Source of the DNA: Peptococcaceae bacterium CEB3
Lineage (GTDB): Bacteria; Bacillota; Desulfitobacteriia; Desulfitobacteriales; Desulfitobacteriaceae
DNA: 64,000 nucleotides
Assembly (NCBI GenBank): GCA_001029295.1
Contig: LDXJ01000049.1
Location: 1 to 64,000, forward strand
Direction of reading: 5' to 3'
Position 1 is the stretch's first letter. Each line of letters starts with the position of its first letter. The position numbers were made by a program, and so were the translations under genes. This document shows positions 34,201 to 42,091 of the stretch, in pieces. Under the pieces are notes generated by a model. That model saw only the letters and a list, made by a program, of their open reading frames with translations. It ran no database searches and was not told where the DNA came from.

Positions 34201-34762
34201 TCAGAGGGGCAATATCCAGAATCCCGCCCCGCAAAGCAAACTGCCCTCTTCCTTCCACGACCTCCACACGTTCATACCCGCCGGCAACCAGTTGAGCGAG
34301 AACCCCCGGCAAAGCATAGTGCCCCCCGGATTTAAACTCAAGAATATGCCCGCGCCATTTCTCGGGCGGAAACAGGCGCCTTTCCACTGCCAACACCGGA
34401 GCCACCACCGTGAGGGTGTTATCCTCGGCCAGTCTGTCCAAGACTCTGATCCGTTCTGCCGTAATCTCCCGGCTGCGGCCCAGAACCTCAAAAGGCAGCC
34501 ACTCGGTCGGCGGAAAAAGCAAGATTTCCTCATAGGGCAGCCAAGTCCTCAGGTCCCGTTGCCACTTGCGTGCCTGTTCCTCCGAGTAGGTCAAAATGAG
34601 GGCAGAGCGGGAGCGCAGGATCTCACCCACGAAAGCCGCTTTTTGGCTCCCCGTCAAATTATAAACCATCTGGGGATATTCTAACTGTTTTAGGGCCCAG
34701 TCCGCTTCCTCGATATCCAAACCTTGGCGCAAATAATCATGAATTGTCTTCAACGCAGCCAT
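31214..34762 (-). CDS. mfd: Transcription-repair coupling factor Mfd
   Basis: Removes RNA polymerase stalled at lesions and recruits UvrA. About 1182 residues: UvrB-like N-terminal domains, an RNA-polymerase-interacting CarD-like module (about 485-560, [23 protein letters not shown]), SF2 translocase with [39 protein letters not shown], and [22 protein letters not shown], then the TRCF C-terminal domain. Start: the ATG at 34762, although a TTG 15 nt downstream has better ribosome-binding spacing. Between pth and spoVT as in B. subtilis. Confidence 0.96.
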   Translation of the reverse strand: [1182 protein letters not shown]

Positions 34763-34843
34763 CCTTTCAAGAGTGCAACACAAAAAGATGAACGTCCCGA
34801 AGTGGACCCCCACAGATAAAAATAGGTTTGTGCCACAATTCCC

Positions 34844-34872
34844 AATTTAACGCAAAGCACTTCCTTTGTCAA
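34844..34872 (-). promoter_or_regulatory. mfd promoter (sigma-A)
   Basis: Minus strand TTGACA (complement of 34867-34872), 17-bp spacer, TAAATT (complement of 34844-34849), about 80 bp before mfd. Confidence 0.65.
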
Positions 34873-34987
34873 TGATGGGAAAACCGAATGCCGGAAACTC
34901 GCCCCGGACCTTCGCCCCGACAGGTCCGCCGAGAAATTTCGCCCGAAAACCTCCCTCTTGAACTAGGTTTACCTAAGCCCGGGTTTG

Positions 34988-35548
34988 TTATGCGCGGTTA
35001 TAGCGGTTCATCGCTGCGGCCGTATCCCCGGTCAGCCAGACTCCGGCCGCCTGCCCCGCCTTGTCCAGCACTCCTTCCAAAGGTTCGATTTCCTCCGGCA
35101 AAAACCTGCCCAAAACGTAAGCGGCCGCTTCCCAGCCGGCAGGCGGGCGCCCAATCCCGATTCTCAGGCGCCAAAAGTCCTCTGTCCCCAGTTCAGCCAA
35201 GAGTGAGAGAACTCCCCTGTGCCCGCCGGCACCCCCAAGCCGGCGCAGGCGCATCCTGCCCAAGCCCAGGTCCAGGTCGTCATGAACCACGAGGATTTCC
35301 GAAGCCGGGATCTTGTAGAAGCCGGCCAATTCCCTGACGGCCCGCCCGCTCAGATTCATATAAGTCTGGGGTTTAAACAGCACAACCCGTTCCCCGGAAA
35401 CCTCCCCCATCGCCATCAGACCATGATATTTCGGCCTGAAATCCCATCTCCAAAGTTCCGCCAAATTATCGACCAGCACAAATCCCACATTGTGCCTGGT
35501 TTCGGCATATTCGGGGCCGGGATTTCCCAACCCGGCTATGACTTTCAT
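34988..35548 (-). CDS. pth: Peptidyl-tRNA hydrolase
   Basis: Releases tRNA from drop-off peptidyl-tRNAs. 186 residues from the ATG at 35548 (AAGGAGA upstream). [21 protein letters not shown] includes the catalytic His; [39 protein letters not shown] and RIGIGRP are standard. B. subtilis spoVC ortholog next to mfd. The ctc gene that separates prs and pth in Bacillus is replaced by a plus-strand PRC-barrel gene. Confidence 0.96.
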   Translation of the reverse strand: MKVIAGLGNPGPEYAETRHNVGFVLVDNLAELWRWDFRPKYHGLMAMGEVSGERVVLFKPQTYMNLSGRAVRELAGFYKIPASEILVVHDDLDLGLGRMRLRRLGGAGGHRGVLSLLAELGTEDFWRLRIGIGRPPAGWEAAAYVLGRFLPEEIEPLEGVLDKAGQAAGVWLTGDTAAAMNRYNRA

Positions 35549-35656
35549 AAGGATCTCCTTCCTTGGCATATTTGCCATCCGCCCCGCATAACAGTGATGA
35601 GGGAATAAATAAAATACTAAATCTTACTCTCTCAAAGGACAAAAGGCGGTGAAAAC

Positions 35657-36427
35657 ATGAAACCCAGCCGTAAATTCCTTTCCTTGCCGATTATTACCCT
35701 CAAGGAAGGGCAGCAAATCGGCTATGTCAAAGGTCTGGTCCTTGATGCCCGGGAGAAAGCCGTGGCCGCCTTGGTGGTCGATCCCAAAGGGTTTTTCAAG
35801 GACCAACGCATCATTCCGTACAGCAAAGTGGTCAGCGTCGGGGATGACGCCATCACGATCGACAAAGAAAGCCATGTGGAAAAGTCCGCCGGCATTCCGG
35901 AACTTCTGGAGCTGCTTAAAGAAAAGCTCGGGATTATCGGCACCAAAGTCGTCACCGAATCCGGCAAAATCCTCGGCATAGCCGCGGAATACTATGTCGA
36001 CACCGTGACCGGAAAAGTCACAAAGTTGGAGGTTTCCGGAAGCAAAATCGGCAGTCTCCTCAACGGCAGGGCCTTGTTGAGTGCGGAGCAACTGGTCACC
36101 ATCGGCCCGGACGTCATTGTCGCGCAAAAAGGGAGTGAACTCAGCCTGGATATGGCAGACAAAGGACTCAACGACACCTTTAAATCCTTCCTGCACAGCA
36201 CCTCCCATTTGGCTTCGGAAAAAACCCAAACCTTGAGCCAGTACTTCCGCAAAGGCAGACCCTCTGACGATAGCGAGCTCCCCGAACAGGCAGCCGCCGT
36301 CACCCCTCCCGCGGAACCGGACCCCTTCGATCATGAAATCGCCGTGCCGGAAACGGACACCGCGGAACATCCCGAGCCCCTCACCCTGGCCGGTAACCGG
36401 GACACACCCAAAGAACCTTTGGGTTAA
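35657..36427 (+). CDS. PRC-barrel domain protein
   Basis: 256 residues, plus strand against its neighbours. Two PRC-barrel repeats: residues ~8-75 (SLPIITLKEGQQIGYVKGLVLD, VVDPKGFFKDQRIIPYSKV) and ~85-155 (LGIIGTKVVTESGKILGIAAEYYVDTVTG, KIGSLLNGRALLSAEQLVTIGPDVI). The rest is an acidic, disordered tail. No signal peptide. PRC-barrels are small beta-barrels found in photosynthetic reaction centres and RimM-like RNA-processing proteins; the role here is unknown. AGGCGGTG precedes the ATG. Convergent with prs, 26 bp apart, without an evident terminator. Confidence 0.85.
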   Translation: MKPSRKFLSLPIITLKEGQQIGYVKGLVLDAREKAVAALVVDPKGFFKDQRIIPYSKVVSVGDDAITIDKESHVEKSAGIPELLELLKEKLGIIGTKVVTESGKILGIAAEYYVDTVTGKVTKLEVSGSKIGSLLNGRALLSAEQLVTIGPDVIVAQKGSELSLDMADKGLNDTFKSFLHSTSHLASEKTQTLSQYFRKGRPSDDSELPEQAAAVTPPAEPDPFDHEIAVPETDTAEHPEPLTLAGNRDTPKEPLG

Positions 36428-36453
36428 AGTTTTTCGAGGATGAAGCTTTTCGC

Positions 36454-37395
36454 TCAGCTGAACAGCTTACTGACCGACAGGTCCTCATGAATGCTGACGA
36501 TAGCCTCACCGAGCAGTGGCGCAACAGAGAGGACCTTGATTTTGTCAATCCGCTTGTTTTCGCTTAAGGGAATCGTATTCGTCACGACGATCTCACTGAT
36601 GACGGAATCGGCCAGCCTCTCGATAGCCCGGCCCGAAAGCACGGCATGGGTACAACAAGCATAAACTTCCTTAGCTCCTCTTTCTCTCAGAGCCAGGGCT
36701 CCTTGGGCAATCGTTCCCGCTGTGTCAATGATATCGTCGATCATGATGGCATTTTTTCCCTCCAGCTCACCGATGACGTGCATAATTTCGGAGACGTTGG
36801 GCTCGGGGCGGCGTTTATCAATAATGGCAATAGAAGCCCCGATTCGCTCGGCCAAACTGCGAGCCCTGGTCACTCCGCCCAAATCCGGCGAAACAACCAC
36901 CAGATCCGCCAGTTCCTTCTCCCGGAAATATTCCGCCAAAATAGGAACACAGGGAAGATGATCCACCGGAATGTCAAAAAAACCCTGGATAGCCGGAGCG
37001 TGGAGATCCATGGTAACAACCCTGTCCGCCCCCGCGGTCGTAATGATATTAGCCATCAGCTTGGCTGTGATCGGATCGCGGGCTCTTGCTTTGCGTTCTT
37101 GCCGGGCATACCCGTAATAAGGCATCACCGCCGTAATTCGACGAGCGGAGGCACGCTTGAGGGCATCAATCATGATCAGAAGTTCCATGACATTATCATT
37201 TGTGGGCGCACAAGTGGGCTGGACCACGAAAATATCCGCACCTCGCACGCTCTCGTTGATAGCAATGGAAATTTCCCCGTCCTGAAAACGCAACACTTTG
37301 GACTCCCCCAGCGGCACGGAAAGATACTCGCAAATTTCTCCGGCCAGATCCCGATTGGCATTTCCACAAAAGATTTTCAACTCTTTCGACGACAT
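36454..37395 (-). CDS. prs: Ribose-phosphate pyrophosphokinase
   Basis: Makes PRPP, needed by nadC, purine and pyrimidine synthesis. About 313 residues from ATG at 37395. [54 protein letters not shown] and the PRPP loop [16 protein letters not shown] identify a class I enzyme. Immediately downstream of glmU, the conserved glmU-prs pair. Confidence 0.97.
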   Translation of the reverse strand: MSSKELKIFCGNANRDLAGEICEYLSVPLGESKVLRFQDGEISIAINESVRGADIFVVQPTCAPTNDNVMELLIMIDALKRASARRITAVMPYYGYARQERKARARDPITAKLMANIITTAGADRVVTMDLHAPAIQGFFDIPVDHLPCVPILAEYFREKELADLVVVSPDLGGVTRARSLAERIGASIAIIDKRRPEPNVSEIMHVIGELEGKNAIMIDDIIDTAGTIAQGALALRERGAKEVYACCTHAVLSGRAIERLADSVISEIVVTNTIPLSENKRIDKIKVLSVAPLLGEAIVSIHEDLSVSKLFS

Positions 37396-37412
37396 GGCTC
37401 TCCGCTTTCCCC

Positions 37413-38774
37413 CTAATCGCACGATTCGCGCTGCCAATTTTCTTTGATCGTTTGCCGCGCCCGTTCAACAGCCAAGGCGTTGGCAGGGACATCCTTGGTT
37501 ATAGTCGATCCCGCTCCGACAAAGGCCCCTTCCCCCACTGTCACCGGTGCCACCAGGTTGGTGTTGCTCCCGATAAAGGCGCGGTCTCCAACCACTGTCG
37601 GATGCTTTTTGACCCCGTCGTAGTTACAAGTAATGGTCCCCGCCCCGATATTAACGCCGGCGCCTATCTCCGCGTCTCCCACATAACTCAAGTGGGGTAC
37701 TTTTGACCCCTTGCCGATCCGGCTGTTTTTTATTTCGACAAAGTCGCCCACTTTGACCCCCGGTCCCAACCGGGTCCCCGGCCGCAGATAAGCGAAAGGT
37801 CCGACCGTGCTGTCCTCTCCGATCAAGACATCTTTGGCTACGGTGTGGGCCACCTGGCAGCCGCGGGCACAGATACAGGATTCCAAAAATACCTGCGGAC
37901 CCAACACTGCGTCTTCCGCAACTTTGGTGTTTCCTTTCAGCACAGTAAAGGGCAGAAGGGTCACATCCTGAGCCAATTCGACCCCCGCGTCGACAAAAGT
38001 TGAAGCCGGGTCCACGATGGTAACTCCCTGCTCCAACCAATGGGCCAGTATCCTTTGCCTATACATTCCTTCGGCCTCCGCCAGCTGGGCCCTGCTGTTA
38101 ATCCCCAGGGCCTCATTGGAATCCGCTGCCCGCTGAATGAACACTGCCCCATTTTCGCGTCGGAAAGCCGCGAAAACTCCCGGCAAATAGTATTCGCCCT
38201 GCGCGTTTTCCGGCCGCAGGCCGGCCAAAGCGGTACGCAGAGGTTTAACCTTGAAGCAATAGGTACCGGTGTTGATTTCCCTGATCTTGCGTTGCGCCGG
38301 CGACGCGTCTTTTTCTTCGACAATATCCTGCAAGATCTGCCCGTCCCGAATAATTCTGCCATATCCATAAGGGTCCGCCGGCTCGGCCGTCAAAACCGTC
38401 GCCACCGCCCCCTGACCCTGATGGAACCGGATCAGATCCGCCAGAGTCTGTGACCGGAAAAGCGGTTGATCCCCGCTCAAAACCAGAACATCCTCCGCTC
38501 CCTCTAAAAAGGGCAACGCCTGTTTCAAAGCGTGTCCGGTCCCCAGTTGCTCTTCCTGAACTACGCAAACCGCGCGCCCCGCCAAATGCGGTACCAAAGT
38601 CTCCTTGCCGTGACCCACAATCACCAGAGGTTCCTTGATTCCCAAAGGTTCCAGGGCAGCCAAAACATGATCAATCAGGGGTTTACCCGCCAGTGGATGC
38701 ATGACTTTGGGAAGCTTTGACTTCATCCGCGTGCCTTTTCCCGCAGCCAAGACCACGGCCGCCAAACTGGGCAT
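37413..38774 (-). CDS. glmU: Bifunctional UDP-N-acetylglucosamine pyrophosphorylase / glucosamine-1-P acetyltransferase
   Basis: Supplies UDP-GlcNAc for peptidoglycan. About 453 residues. The N-terminal uridyltransferase has [27 protein letters not shown] and LSGDQPLF; the C-terminal left-handed beta-helix has repeated hexapeptides ([62 protein letters not shown]). The ATG at 38774 has GGAGG upstream. A TATAAT is present 40 bp upstream (38814-38819) but no good -35. The 38826-39051 stretch before it shows no gene. Confidence 0.97.
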   Translation of the reverse strand: MPSLAAVVLAAGKGTRMKSKLPKVMHPLAGKPLIDHVLAALEPLGIKEPLVIVGHGKETLVPHLAGRAVCVVQEEQLGTGHALKQALPFLEGAEDVLVLSGDQPLFRSQTLADLIRFHQGQGAVATVLTAEPADPYGYGRIIRDGQILQDIVEEKDASPAQRKIREINTGTYCFKVKPLRTALAGLRPENAQGEYYLPGVFAAFRRENGAVFIQRAADSNEALGINSRAQLAEAEGMYRQRILAHWLEQGVTIVDPASTFVDAGVELAQDVTLLPFTVLKGNTKVAEDAVLGPQVFLESCICARGCQVAHTVAKDVLIGEDSTVGPFAYLRPGTRLGPGVKVGDFVEIKNSRIGKGSKVPHLSYVGDAEIGAGVNIGAGTITCNYDGVKKHPTVVGDRAFIGSNTNLVAPVTVGEGAFVGAGSTITKDVPANALAVERARQTIKENWQRESCD

Positions 38775-39051
38775 TCTTTCAACCTCCAGTTTTAGTTTAA
38801 CCTCAACTAAAATATTATACCCCAAATTTCGCCGACAAGAAATCTAATTCTACACAAATAGCAAAATCCCTGCTTGATCCGCAGAGTACGAGCGACTGTT
38901 TATAAGCCGACAAACGGTGAAAAATGGGAGCACGCTGAAAATGGGCGCGCCGATACGGCGCCAAGCGCGATAATCTGCAATGGAGACTATCTGACGAAGG
39001 TTTCGGCGGAGGCAGACCGACTGGTTTCAGGCAGGCTGGTTTTGCGCAGGC

Positions 39052-39078
39052 AAAAAAGAGGCCTTAACGCAAGGCCTC
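39052..39078 (-). terminator. Intrinsic terminator of spoVG
   Basis: Minus strand GAGGCCTT / AAGGCCTC (8 bp, loop GCGTT) followed by TTTTTT. It lies just past the spoVG stop. Confidence 0.92.
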
Positions 39079-39086
39079 CGCTCCAA

Positions 39087-39341
39087 TCACATCACTTCCT
39101 GATAGGCTTTGAGGACCGCGGACTGTATGACCTCACGCGCCGCCGCCGAAATGGGATGAGCAATATCACGGAACTCCCCTTCCGGAGTTTTGCGGCTTGG
39201 CATGGCAACAAACAGCCCATTCGTACCTTCCACGACTTTGACGTCGTGGACCACAAAGGCATTGTCAAAAGTGACCGAAACGACAGCCTTCATTTTGCCT
39301 TCAACGTTGACTTTCCGAACCCGCACATCAGTGATGTTCAT
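39087..39341 (-). CDS. spoVG: SpoVG, RNA/DNA-binding regulator
   Basis: Site-specific nucleic-acid-binding regulator of septation and sporulation. 84 residues from the ATG at 39341: [71 protein letters not shown] lies upstream. It has its own sigma-H-like promoter and a strong terminator, hence monocistronic, between purR and glmU as in B. subtilis (yabJ missing). Confidence 0.97.
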   Translation of the reverse strand: MNITDVRVRKVNVEGKMKAVVSVTFDNAFVVHDVKVVEGTNGLFVAMPSRKTPEGEFRDIAHPISAAAREVIQSAVLKAYQEVM

Positions 39342-39392
39342 TATGCATTCACCACCCTCCCATTTTCGGACATCCATCTTGTATATTCAATA

Positions 39393-39421
39393 TAATTCTC
39401 CGCTTGGTAAAAAAATCCTTC
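39393..39421 (-). promoter_or_regulatory. Sigma-H-like promoter of spoVG
   Basis: Minus strand GAAGGATTT (complement of 39413-39421), 11-nt spacer, GGAGAATTA (complement of 39393-39401). This matches the sigma-H pattern RNAGGAWWW / RNNGAATWW and closely resembles the B. subtilis spoVG promoter, about 52 bp before the start codon. Confidence 0.7.
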
Positions 39422-39499
39422 CTGAAAAACGCAAAAATTTTTCAGATTCTGTTTCTTCCTGTAAGGGGAAGGAAGCCTGCCGGACGACATCCCCCCAAC

Positions 39500-40303
39500 C
39501 TAACAAGTCACTGGCACAACCGTCACCCGCCCCGGAAGTTCCAGCTCCGTGAGCCGCAAAAGTGCCCTGTAATCCCGGACAAGCTTGGGCCCGTCACCCA
39601 AGGCCGATTCCACCAACATCCCAATCCCGACAACACTCGCCCCAAACTCACCCATTAAGTCCATCATTCCTTTGGTCGTACCGCCCGCCTTGATAAAATC
39701 GTCGATAATGAGAACGCGTTTGCCGGGCTCGAGCGCCCTGCGGGACAAAGACATCGTCTGAATACGCTGGGATGAACCCGAAACAAAATTGATATTCACG
39801 GATGAACCTTCCGTCACTTTGTTGCCGTGCCGGACGATCACCATCGGCACCCCCAAGGCTCCCGCACACGCCAAAGCTAAGGGGATCCCTTTGGTTTCGA
39901 TGGTCACGACGGCGTCCGGCCGCTCAGGCCGGAAAACCCGCGCGAACATAAGCCCCAAAGGATGCGCGACGGCCGGATCAAACAAGAGATCCGTCATGTA
40001 TAGGTAACCCCCGGCGAGAATCCTTTCCTTGACGCTCAGACGCTTGGCGAGCCCCGCCAAAAAACTGTCCGCCTCCTCGGGAGCGATCTCCGGGATATAG
40101 CGCACTCCACCGGCCGCGCCCGGCAAGGTTTCGATATGCCCCTGCTTCGATATGGTAAAGCCTTCCCTCACCGTGAGCAAATCCTCGCTGATCGTCGATT
40201 TGGCCGCGCCAAAACACTCCGCTAAAGAAGACAGGGAGAGCAGCTGATTCGGTTTGGCCATGAGTATTTGGGTCATCGCCACCAGGCGTTCGGCCCTTTT
40301 CAT
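39500..40303 (-). CDS. purR: Purine operon repressor PurR (phosphoribosyltransferase fold)
   Basis: Represses purine genes and senses PRPP. About 267 residues. The N-terminal winged helix (MKRAERLVAMTQILMAKPNQ, AKSTISEDL) is followed by the PRT domain with GVRYIPE, VTIETKGIPLALACAGALGVP, VSGSSQRIQTMSLSRR and the PRPP loop LIIDDFIKAGGTTKGM. The ATG at 40303 (or a TTG two codons upstream) fits the family's start. In an ispE-gntR-purR transcript. Confidence 0.95.
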   Translation of the reverse strand: MKRAERLVAMTQILMAKPNQLLSLSSLAECFGAAKSTISEDLLTVREGFTISKQGHIETLPGAAGGVRYIPEIAPEEADSFLAGLAKRLSVKERILAGGYLYMTDLLFDPAVAHPLGLMFARVFRPERPDAVVTIETKGIPLALACAGALGVPMVIVRHGNKVTEGSSVNINFVSGSSQRIQTMSLSRRALEPGKRVLIIDDFIKAGGTTKGMMDLMGEFGASVVGIGMLVESALGDGPKLVRDYRALLRLTELELPGRVTVVPVTC

Positions 40304-40328
40304 CTTCAAATCATCCCCCACGAACCCT

Positions 40329-41018
40329 TCACTCCTGATCCTGGCTGTCGGTCTGGGTACGCAGCGCTTCAAACAAGACGTTTTCCGCGGTGACAATATG
40401 CTGGGTGGCGAGTTCCTGCGCTTCGGCAACATCGTGCTGCACCAAAGCCTCGACTATGGCCCGGTGTTCCTCGACCGCGACTTTCACCCGGCCGGGAACC
40501 GCCAGCGATGTGGAACGGAAACGTTGAAAGTGTTCGCGCAGATTACCCAGGATTTGAACCAAACGGGCATTACGGCTGGCCCCGTAAACCAAAGCGTGAA
40601 AATCCGTATCCGATTCCACGACCTTTTCCAAGGTTGTTTCCTGCCCCTCATGGAACAGCAAAATCCGTTCCATCTGCTCCAGTTCCTCATCAGTAACCCG
40701 TTCCGCGGCCAACCCCGCCGCCAGGCCCTCGAGAGCGGCGCGAATCTCAAAAACATCCGCCACATCTTTGAGCGAAACTCCTGCCACATAAGCCCCTTTT
40801 CTGGGGATCATTACGACAAACCCTTCCAATTCCAACTTGCGAATCGCTTCACGGACCGGAGTCCTGCTGACTCCCATCTCCTCCGCCAGCTGAATTTCCA
40901 TCAGCCGCTCGCCGGGTTTCAACACCCCGCTGATGATAGCCTCACGCATTGAATCAAAAACGATTTCCCGCAAAGGTTTATAGCTGTCAAGTTTTACCGG
41001 AACCAAACGTCTTTCCAT
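40329..41018 (-). CDS. GntR family transcription regulator (FCD/FadR subfamily)
   Basis: 229 residues. The winged-helix HTH (about 12-78: PLREIVFDSMREAIISGVLKPGERL, EEMGVSRTPVREAIRKLELEGFVVMIPRKGAYV) precedes an all-helical FCD ligand domain (EIRAALEGLAAGLAAER, DTDFHALVYGASRN, HRAIVEALVQHD) with metal/acid-binding residues. The effector is unknown. It lies 23 bp after ispE, position typical of Clostridia but not Bacillus; GGAG precedes the ATG. Confidence 0.92.
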   Translation of the reverse strand: MERRLVPVKLDSYKPLREIVFDSMREAIISGVLKPGERLMEIQLAEEMGVSRTPVREAIRKLELEGFVVMIPRKGAYVAGVSLKDVADVFEIRAALEGLAAGLAAERVTDEELEQMERILLFHEGQETTLEKVVESDTDFHALVYGASRNARLVQILGNLREHFQRFRSTSLAVPGRVKVAVEEHRAIVEALVQHDVAEAQELATQHIVTAENVLFEALRTQTDSQDQE

Positions 41019-41041
41019 GCGGACTCTCCTTTCATGCCATT

Positions 41042-41923
41042 TTACCGGAGGTCAACTTCCCCGGAATTTTCCCCTTGAAACCGGGTGACCCAAATTTGCC
41101 ATGATTGATCCTGCCCCAGGTTCTTCGCAATCTCCTGTGCCCGGCTATCGCTTTCGGCCAGACCGAAAACCGCCGAACCGCTTCCGGACATCAAGGCACC
41201 CAAACACCCCGCGCGCAACAACTTCGCTTTAATCTCGGCGATGGCCGGAACCAATTCAATGGCTGCCGGTTCCAAGGCGTTACTCAAAAGAGCGGCTACC
41301 TTTGCGGCCGCGGGTCGGCGCAAAACTGCCTGCCAATCCTCCCGTTTTAAGCGGCTGCGGGGTCCCGACCAGTCCCAGCGCCGGTAAACTTCCTCGGTAT
41401 TTACCCCGGGGCGCGGTTTCACCAAAACCAGAGGAAGGGCCGGCGCCGCGGGCAAAGCCTCCAGCACCTCTCCCCTGCCGGTTGCCCACATGGTTCCTCC
41501 CGCCAGACAGAACGGCACATCCGCCCCTAAGGCGGCAGCCATCTCTCTCAATATGTCCGGGGTATACGGAAAACCAAACAGCCGGTTGAGGGCCCGCAGC
41601 ACCGCCGCCGCGTCACTGCTTCCCCCCGCCAGGCCAGCCTCCACCGGAATATGTTTCGTGATCTCGATCTCTATTCCTTCTTGCCTGCCCCAGCGTTGGA
41701 GAAATAGGTTGGCAGCCTGATAAGCCAAGTTCTGCGGACCGCTTAAACTTCCGCAGTGACAGACCAAGCCTGAACCTCGTCGGCCCACCCGCACCACATC
41801 GTGCAATTCGACCGACTGCATGACGGATTCCAGCTCATGGTATTGATCTTCCCTCAGGCCGGAAATGGCCAAGGCCAGATTAACTTTGGCATAAGCGAAC
41901 ATTGTTATCATCGAACCGCTCAT
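41042..41923 (-). CDS. ispE: 4-diphosphocytidyl-2-C-methyl-D-erythritol kinase
   Basis: GHMP kinase of the MEP isoprenoid pathway. 293 residues: AYAKVNLALAISGLREDQYHE at the N-terminus, the ATP motif PVEAGLAGGSSDAAAVLRALN, and GALMSGSGSAVFGL near the C-terminus. The start is not certain; no strong ribosome-binding site, ATG at 41923 used. A TATAAT lies upstream (41965-41970) with only a weak -35. Confidence 0.94.
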   Translation of the reverse strand: MSGSMITMFAYAKVNLALAISGLREDQYHELESVMQSVELHDVVRVGRRGSGLVCHCGSLSGPQNLAYQAANLFLQRWGRQEGIEIEITKHIPVEAGLAGGSSDAAAVLRALNRLFGFPYTPDILREMAAALGADVPFCLAGGTMWATGRGEVLEALPAAPALPLVLVKPRPGVNTEEVYRRWDWSGPRSRLKREDWQAVLRRPAAAKVAALLSNALEPAAIELVPAIAEIKAKLLRAGCLGALMSGSGSAVFGLAESDSRAQEIAKNLGQDQSWQIWVTRFQGENSGEVDLR

Positions 41924-42046
41924 AATCAGACATTGCTCCGAACATTAAAGTTTAACTTTCCCTTATTATAGCGACTAAACCCGCAAAACTCCAGCCGTCC
42001 CTGCACGGATTCACGCATTCCCCTAAAGGGCCCGGCTAATATGACA

Positions 42047-42078
42047 AACCCCGCACCACTTACGTGTGATGCGGAGTT
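42047..42078 (-). terminator. Hairpin terminator after cphA
   Basis: Minus strand 13-bp stem AACTCCGCATCAC / GTGGTGCGGGGTT with two G-U pairs and a 6-nt loop, 14 bp past the cphA stop; the T-tract is weak. Confidence 0.65.
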
Positions 42079-42091
42079 CCACCCTCCTTGG

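Noticed and set aside
38826-39079. Hidden gene between spoVG terminator and glmU
   Set aside because: A plus-strand frame exists but overlaps spoVG and shows no motif, ribosome-binding site or codon pattern; left unassigned.
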